From: Candidatus Latescibacteria bacterium 4484_107
Lineage (GTDB): Bacteria > Latescibacterota > 4484-107
Direction: 5' to 3'
NCBI GenBank assembly: GCA_002059205.1
Contig: MVCQ01000090.1
Span: 1-7,141 of the forward strand
DNA length: 7,141 nt
The position numbers and the translations under genes are program-made. Below the pieces are notes generated by a model. That model did not search any database, had not been told where the DNA came from, and was given only the letters and a program-made list of their open reading frames with translations. Shown one piece after another: positions 5,340 to 7,141 of the stretch. Positions within the stretch are counted from its first letter, which is position 1. Each line of letters opens with the position of its first letter.

Positions 5340-5419
5340 AATGAACAATGAGTAATGCTTTTCACCGCCCTCCCCCAATTGGGGCGCCTGGCTGGGGGAT
5401 TTTTCATTCTTCATTGTTT
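5340..5419. repeat. Inverted heptamer words (AATGANN) flanking the terminator hairpin
   Basis: On the + strand three heptamers run AATGAAC, AATGAGT, AATGCTT at 5340-5360. Past the hairpin, the reverse complement of 5401-5416 contains AATGAAG and AATGAAA. The two sides pair over about 15 positions (5343-5357 with 5405-5419) with three imperfect positions, so the transcript could fold into a long stem with the GC-rich hairpin at its tip. Confidence 0.7.
5371..5404 (+). terminator. Terminator-like hairpin after tonB
   Basis: TCCCCCA at 5371-5377 pairs with TGGGGGA at 5393-5399, followed at once by TTTTT (5400-5404). An internal palindrome CCCCAATTGGGG (5373-5384) could compete. It is 37 bases after the tonB stop and 33 bases before the next start, with no visible promoter between. 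It may therefore lower rather than block expression of the downstream pair. Confidence 0.65.
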
Positions 5420-5436
5420 CAAGAGGAGCTAGGCTT

Positions 5437-5970
5437 ATGGAAGACGCGTTCTGGTCAAACATTTTTAAAAAAAAACCGGAAGCAGAAAAAAGCCTTTCCG
5501 ACATCCTGAAAAGCATCCCCATTTTCAGCGGTCTGAGCGGAAGCGAGTTGAAGAAGGTAGAGCAGATCGTACACCTGCGGAACTACCGGGATCAGGAGGT
5601 CATTTTCCGGCAAAACGAACCGGGCGTCGGCATGTACGTCATCCGGTCCGGGGAGGTGGACATTATTTATGACTGGGGAAAGCCTTCCGCTCGAACCTTG
5701 GCGCACTTTGAGACGGGAGACTTCTTCGGCGAGATGGCCCTTTTGGACGAAACTCCCAGATCGGCCTCCGCCGTGGCCATGGAGCCGTCGGAGTTAATCG
5801 GTTTTTTTCGGCCGGACCTGCTGGATCTGATCGAGCGAAATCCCCGACTGGGCGTGAAGATCATTTTGCCCCTGTCCAAGTTGTTGGGCGAACGACTTCG
5901 GCGGACCAACGAAAAGCTGCAAGCATTGTCCCAATTTAGTGAGGAAGAACCCGAAGAGATCGAACCATGA
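5437..5970 (+). CDS. Stand-alone cyclic-nucleotide-binding domain protein
   Basis: 177 residues with one Crp/cAMP-receptor-type beta-roll domain at about 26-145. The helix 'LKSIPIFSGLSGSELKKV' (24-41) precedes the roll; 'GMYVIRSGEVDI' (65-76) is typical. The phosphate-binding cassette 'DFFGEMALLDETPRSAS' spans 95-111 with G98-E99 and R108-S109 in place, so cyclic-nucleotide binding is plausible. There is no DNA-binding helix-turn-helix: after the roll come a charged helix and an acidic tail (about 165-177, SEEEPEEIEP). It is thus not a Crp-like transcription factor and more likely regulates a partner protein. The start has AAGAGGAG at 5421-5428. The stop overlaps the AI-2E-family start (ATGA), which suggests that transporter as the partner. 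An A9 run (5467-5475) encodes KKK at 11-13. Confidence 0.88.
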   Translation: MEDAFWSNIFKKKPEAEKSLSDILKSIPIFSGLSGSELKKVEQIVHLRNYRDQEVIFRQNEPGVGMYVIRSGEVDIIYDWGKPSARTLAHFETGDFFGEMALLDETPRSASAVAMEPSELIGFFRPDLLDLIERNPRLGVKIILPLSKLLGERLRRTNEKLQALSQFSEEEPEEIEP

Positions 5971-7034
5971 ACGTAGATATACAAGATCGCATCGTCCGGG
6001 GAGGGAAACTTTTACTCGGGCTGCTCGTGGGGATCGTCGCGGTGTGGATTCTGTATGCCTTGCGGGGCATTCTTTTCCCCTTGGGTCTGTCTTTTCTGTT
6101 TGCATACGTGCTCAACCCCGTCACGAATCGTCTCGAAGGCACCGGCATCTCCCGTACGGGAGCCATTGGGTTGATCTATCTCGTCGTGCTGCTCACCCTG
6201 GTTTTGGGGATCGTTTTTCTCGTGCCGGTGATCCGGACGGAACTGGAGAGTCTCAGCACCAATTTCCCGGAGTATCTCGATAAAATCGAACACACCATGG
6301 ATACGTGGGAAAACAAACTCAAGTCCTATATTCCGATGCTGGAAAACTACGACCTGGCCGGGGAGATCGCCAAACGCGGAAAAACGGCAGCGGAAATGGT
6401 CGTGAAGCAGGCACCCGGCATGATTTCCAATGTAGTGACGATCTTAACCTTTCTGATTATCGTTCCCTTTGCGACCTTTTTTCTGCTCAAAGACGGTCGA
6501 AGCATGAAGACCGCCCTGATTCGCTTGGTCCCCAACCGGTATTTCGAGATGACGCTGAATCTGTTGTGGAAAATGGATCGGCCCCTCGGCGGATACATCC
6601 GGGGACAACTCATAGACGCCTCGATCATCGGACTATTGGCCATCACAGGGCTGAGCATCATCGGGCTGAACTATTTTATGGTCATCGGGGCCATTGCGGG
6701 GATCACCAACATGGTCCCCTATCTCGGACCGACCATGGGTTTCGTCCTGGCTTCCGTCATTGCGCTGATCACCGACGGCTCCATGGGCATGGTGCTGAAA
6801 GTGGCCATCGTGTTTGCATGCGTACAACTGACCGACAACATCCTGGTCCAGCCGATGGTGATGTCACGGAGTGTCCGGTTGCACCCCTTGGCCATTATGG
6901 TCGTGGTGCTGATCGGAAGTCAGCTTATGGGCATTCTGGGGATGGTCCTGGCCGTACCGCTCACGGGAGTCATCAAAGTCACCGTGGAGACCCTGCGGGA
7001 AAATCTCAGAGGATACGCGGGGGCGGGGACCTGA
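5967..7034 (+). CDS. AI-2E family transporter (PF01594-type membrane protein)
   Basis: 355 residues, the normal length for this family of inner-membrane permeases. Members have been linked to export of autoinducer-2 and to Na+/H+ antiport, but most have no proven substrate. Hydrophobic segments lie at about 13-50 (two helices), 66-90, 150-175 and 216-340 (several helices), with a hydrophilic domain at 91-148. Family hallmarks are 'GGYIRGQLIDA' at 208-218, 'NMVPYLGPTMG' at 248-258 and 'TDNILVQPMVMSRSVRLHP' at 289-307. The ATG overlaps the preceding stop by 4 bases, implying coupled translation with the cyclic-nucleotide-binding protein. The family call is firm; the substrate cannot be read from sequence. 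Confidence 0.95.
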   Translation: MNVDIQDRIVRGGKLLLGLLVGIVAVWILYALRGILFPLGLSFLFAYVLNPVTNRLEGTGISRTGAIGLIYLVVLLTLVLGIVFLVPVIRTELESLSTNFPEYLDKIEHTMDTWENKLKSYIPMLENYDLAGEIAKRGKTAAEMVVKQAPGMISNVVTILTFLIIVPFATFFLLKDGRSMKTALIRLVPNRYFEMTLNLLWKMDRPLGGYIRGQLIDASIIGLLAITGLSIIGLNYFMVIGAIAGITNMVPYLGPTMGFVLASVIALITDGSMGMVLKVAIVFACVQLTDNILVQPMVMSRSVRLHPLAIMVVVLIGSQLMGILGMVLAVPLTGVIKVTVETLRENLRGYAGAGT

Positions 7035-7053
7035 AACAGGGATAGGGAACAAC

Positions 7054-7141
7054 ATGGTATCCCCGTGTAGAAGGGTTTCGCATGTTTTGATGAAACATTT
7101 TGTCGAGGTAAACAGGCGGCAGTGTGGGCAGTTTAGGGTTG
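7054..7141 (+). CDS. Possible start of a further reading frame, cut by the window edge
   Basis: From ATG at 7054 the frame stays open for 29 codons to the edge. TAGGGA lies 6-7 bases upstream as a possible ribosome site. The fragment (starts MVSPCRRVSHV) matches nothing I recognise. A second in-frame ATG is at 7090. ATGTTT (7082-7087) and AAACAT (7093-7098) form a weak AT-rich hairpin, so the stretch may instead be the untranslated tail of the preceding gene. Confidence 0.2.
   Translation, partial: MVSPCRRVSHVLMKHFVEVNRRQCGQFRV

Noticed and set aside
5437..5970. Crp/Fnr transcription factor
   Set aside because: The C-terminal helix-turn-helix is missing; the sequence after the beta-roll is a short charged helix and an acidic tail.

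Overview
The window comes from a diderm (Gram-negative) bacterium: it carries a complete ExbB-ExbD-TonB set, which only makes sense with an outer membrane. Coding density is high, all supported genes are on the + strand, and GC content is moderate to high by eye. The mix of a mannose-family PTS IIC/IID pair, a TonB with an 'EGxVxNRxIL' block before its C-terminal domain, and a lone ribosomal protein L19 gene suggests a Deltaproteobacteria-, Nitrospirota- or candidate-phylum-like lineage. No marker here settles the phylum.

Layout. (1) 2-1060: the 3' end of a secreted or surface-type protein, with the tail of a CARDB-like Ig-fold domain followed by a 129-residue duplication. Each copy looks like two BamE/SmpA-like half-units. 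(2) 1071-2478: membrane subunits IIC and IID of a mannose/fructose/sorbose-family phosphotransferase system. The IIC is about 60 residues shorter than usual. (3) 2479-2716: a non-coding gap with heptamer repeats, leading into rplS (L19, 2717-3058), which ends at a clear intrinsic terminator. (4) 3123-3431: an AT-rich element, a strong sigma-70-type promoter and a leader of about 230 nt. (5) 3432-5333: exbB-exbD-tonB, tightly overlapping, the energy-coupling machine for outer-membrane receptors. (6) 5334-5436: a repeat-flanked terminator-like hairpin. (7) 5437-7034: a stand-alone cyclic-nucleotide-binding protein translationally coupled (ATGA) to an AI-2E-family membrane protein. (8) 7035-7141: a possible start of another reading frame that runs off the end.

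How the genes work together: ExbB/ExbD use the proton gradient to energise TonB. The promoter at 3165-3193 is the obvious driver, and some readthrough past the hairpin at 5371-5404 probably feeds the cNMP protein and the AI-2E-family gene, because no convincing second promoter is visible before 5437. The PTS genes and L19 appear to be separate units.

The most unusual feature lies between the genes. Four of the junctions hold a different family of degenerate short-period tandem 'words': period 9 at 1675-1692, 7 at 2615-2664, 8 at 4463-4510, and 7 inverted around a terminator at 5340-5419. One 14-base word is shared between two junctions. At the exbD/tonB junction the octamer run is read as protein if the ATGA-coupled start of tonB is used. 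I do not see a mobile element, CRISPR array, defence system or biosynthetic cluster.
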